Positions 6,059-6,381 of a stretch of DNA of 6,381 nt are shown piece after piece. How positions within the stretch are numbered: the stretch's first letter is position 1; each line of letters begins with the position of its first letter. Below the pieces are notes generated by a model, which made no database searches, was not told the origin of the DNA, and saw only the letters and a list, made by a program, of their open reading frames with translations. Location: assembly GCA_947302675.1 (NCBI GenBank), contig CAMYWI010000085.1, positions 1 through 6,381 on the forward strand, read 5' to 3'. A program made the translations under genes and the position numbers. The DNA comes from an uncultured Selenomonadales bacterium. GTDB taxonomy: Bacteria; Bacillota_C; Negativicutes; Selenomonadales; Selenomonadaceae.

Positions 6059-6381
6059 TGCCACCACCTCGATTTTTTATCGCCGCGCCTAAAATTATTA
6101 CGACGAAGATATTTACCGCCGATTTAAGCAACAATCCCGGCGTCGACGCAATCCCCGCGCTCAAACTGTCATATAAAAATGCTCCGACCAGCGTATAACC
6201 CGCCGTCATCGCCAAACTTGCCAAAATCAGTCCGAGTAAAAAATTTTTCTCGCGCAGTCGCCAAAAAATTTCTGCCTCCGCCGCCTTGATTAAAATTGTC
6301 GGCACTATCCAAATCGGAAAGCCGCTTAAAAAATCCGCCAATGCCGAGCCGATTACGCCGCTCAATATTCCGACACGTCGT
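6045..6381 (-). CDS. ECF transporter S component-like membrane protein, C-terminal part, 5' end outside window
   Basis: The frame is open from the window edge to a TAA at 6045-6047, so only about 112 C-terminal residues are visible; the TTG at 6365 is internal, not a start. It looks like a substrate-binding (S) subunit of an energy-coupling factor importer. The pattern GVIGSALADFLSGFP, then PTILIKAAEA, is the conserved loop-and-helix seen in these proteins. Three hydrophobic stretches follow each other: around 6320-6375, 6165-6245 (LLGLILASLAMTAGY onward) and 6080-6125 (VNIFVVIILGAAI). The protein ends in a short hydrophilic tail (KNRGGGNEKN). The substrate cannot be read from the sequence; a sulfur compound or a vitamin is possible. 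Its stop overlaps the YezD-like start by 14 bases, so it is translated with the sulfur genes. The ECF energising subunits are not in the window. Other small multi-pass families remain possible. Confidence 0.7.
   Translation of the reverse strand, partial: RRVGILSGVIGSALADFLSGFPIWIVPTILIKAAEAEIFWRLREKNFLLGLILASLAMTAGYTLVGAFLYDSLSAGIASTPGLLLKSAVNIFVVIILGAAIKNRGGGNEKN

Larger units (their letters stand above)
1..6381 (-). other. Single sulfur-assimilation operon (continues beyond both window edges)
   Basis: All genes share the minus strand. Junctions in transcription order are: ECF-S/yezD-like 14-base overlap, yezD-like/cysK 12 bases, cysK/mnmA 4-base overlap, mnmA/carrier remnant 3 bases, remnant/MoeB-like 17-base overlap, MoeB-like/JAMM-LarE 4 bases, JAMM-LarE/reductase 20 bases, reductase/tusA 11-base overlap, tusA/metY 4-base overlap. 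I found no hairpin followed by a U-run and no space for a promoter between genes, so one transcript is the simplest reading. The promoter and terminator are outside the window. Any S-box or T-box leader would also be outside. Confidence 0.8.

Noticed and set aside
6059..6067. GTG at 6067 as start of the YezD-like protein
   Set aside because: The GAGG binding site would overlap the start codon itself; its spacing fits the ATG at 6058 instead.

Overview
The window is one tightly packed sulfur-assimilation gene run, all on the minus strand and read from right to left. It holds eight intact or edge-truncated protein genes plus one small broken gene. Genes overlap or are separated by only a few to about 20 bases, and no gene-free stretch exceeds 100 bases. 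I see no internal promoter, terminator, RNA gene, mobile element or CRISPR array. Base composition is moderate to AT-leaning. Lys/Phe/Ile/Asn codons are mostly AAA/TTT/ATT/AAT, and most genes carry strong GGAGG-type ribosome binding sites. Together with a YezD-type protein, a clostridial-style MnmA and an AsrC-like sulfite reductase, this suggests an anaerobic Firmicute, perhaps of the Negativicutes/Selenomonadales. That assignment is inference, not shown by any marker gene.

Right part (about 3720-6381), in transcription order: the C-terminal part of an ECF-transporter S component (cut by the window edge); a small protein made of two tandem YezD/DUF2292-like units; cysteine synthase CysK; and tRNA 2-thiouridylase MnmA. 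This part makes cysteine from sulfide and uses cysteine-derived sulfur for tRNA thiolation.

Left part (1 to about 3720), continuing downstream: a degenerate ThiS/MoaD-like sulfur-carrier gene; an intact MoeB/ThiF-type carrier-activating enzyme; an unusual fusion of a JAMM/M67 metalloprotease to a LarE-type PP-loop sulfurtransferase; an AsrC-like sirohaem sulfite reductase with two extra 4Fe-4S clusters; a TusA-like protein; and the N-terminal part of MetY (O-acetylhomoserine sulfhydrylase, cut by the window edge). This is close to the gene set for protein-thiocarboxylate-dependent homocysteine synthesis described in Wolinella succinogenes (HcyS carrier, HcyF activator, HcyD JAMM protease, MetY). 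In that route sulfite is reduced to sulfide, sulfide is loaded as a thiocarboxylate on the carrier C-terminus, and MetY uses it to make homocysteine.

The two most notable points are the carrier gene and the protease gene. The carrier has kept its ribosome binding site, its start and its C-terminal motif, but it has lost about 40 central codons and its reading frame. The protease is fused to LarE, a partner not part of the Wolinella scheme. Either the carrier is supplied from elsewhere, or sulfur delivery here has been rewired around LarE and TusA.
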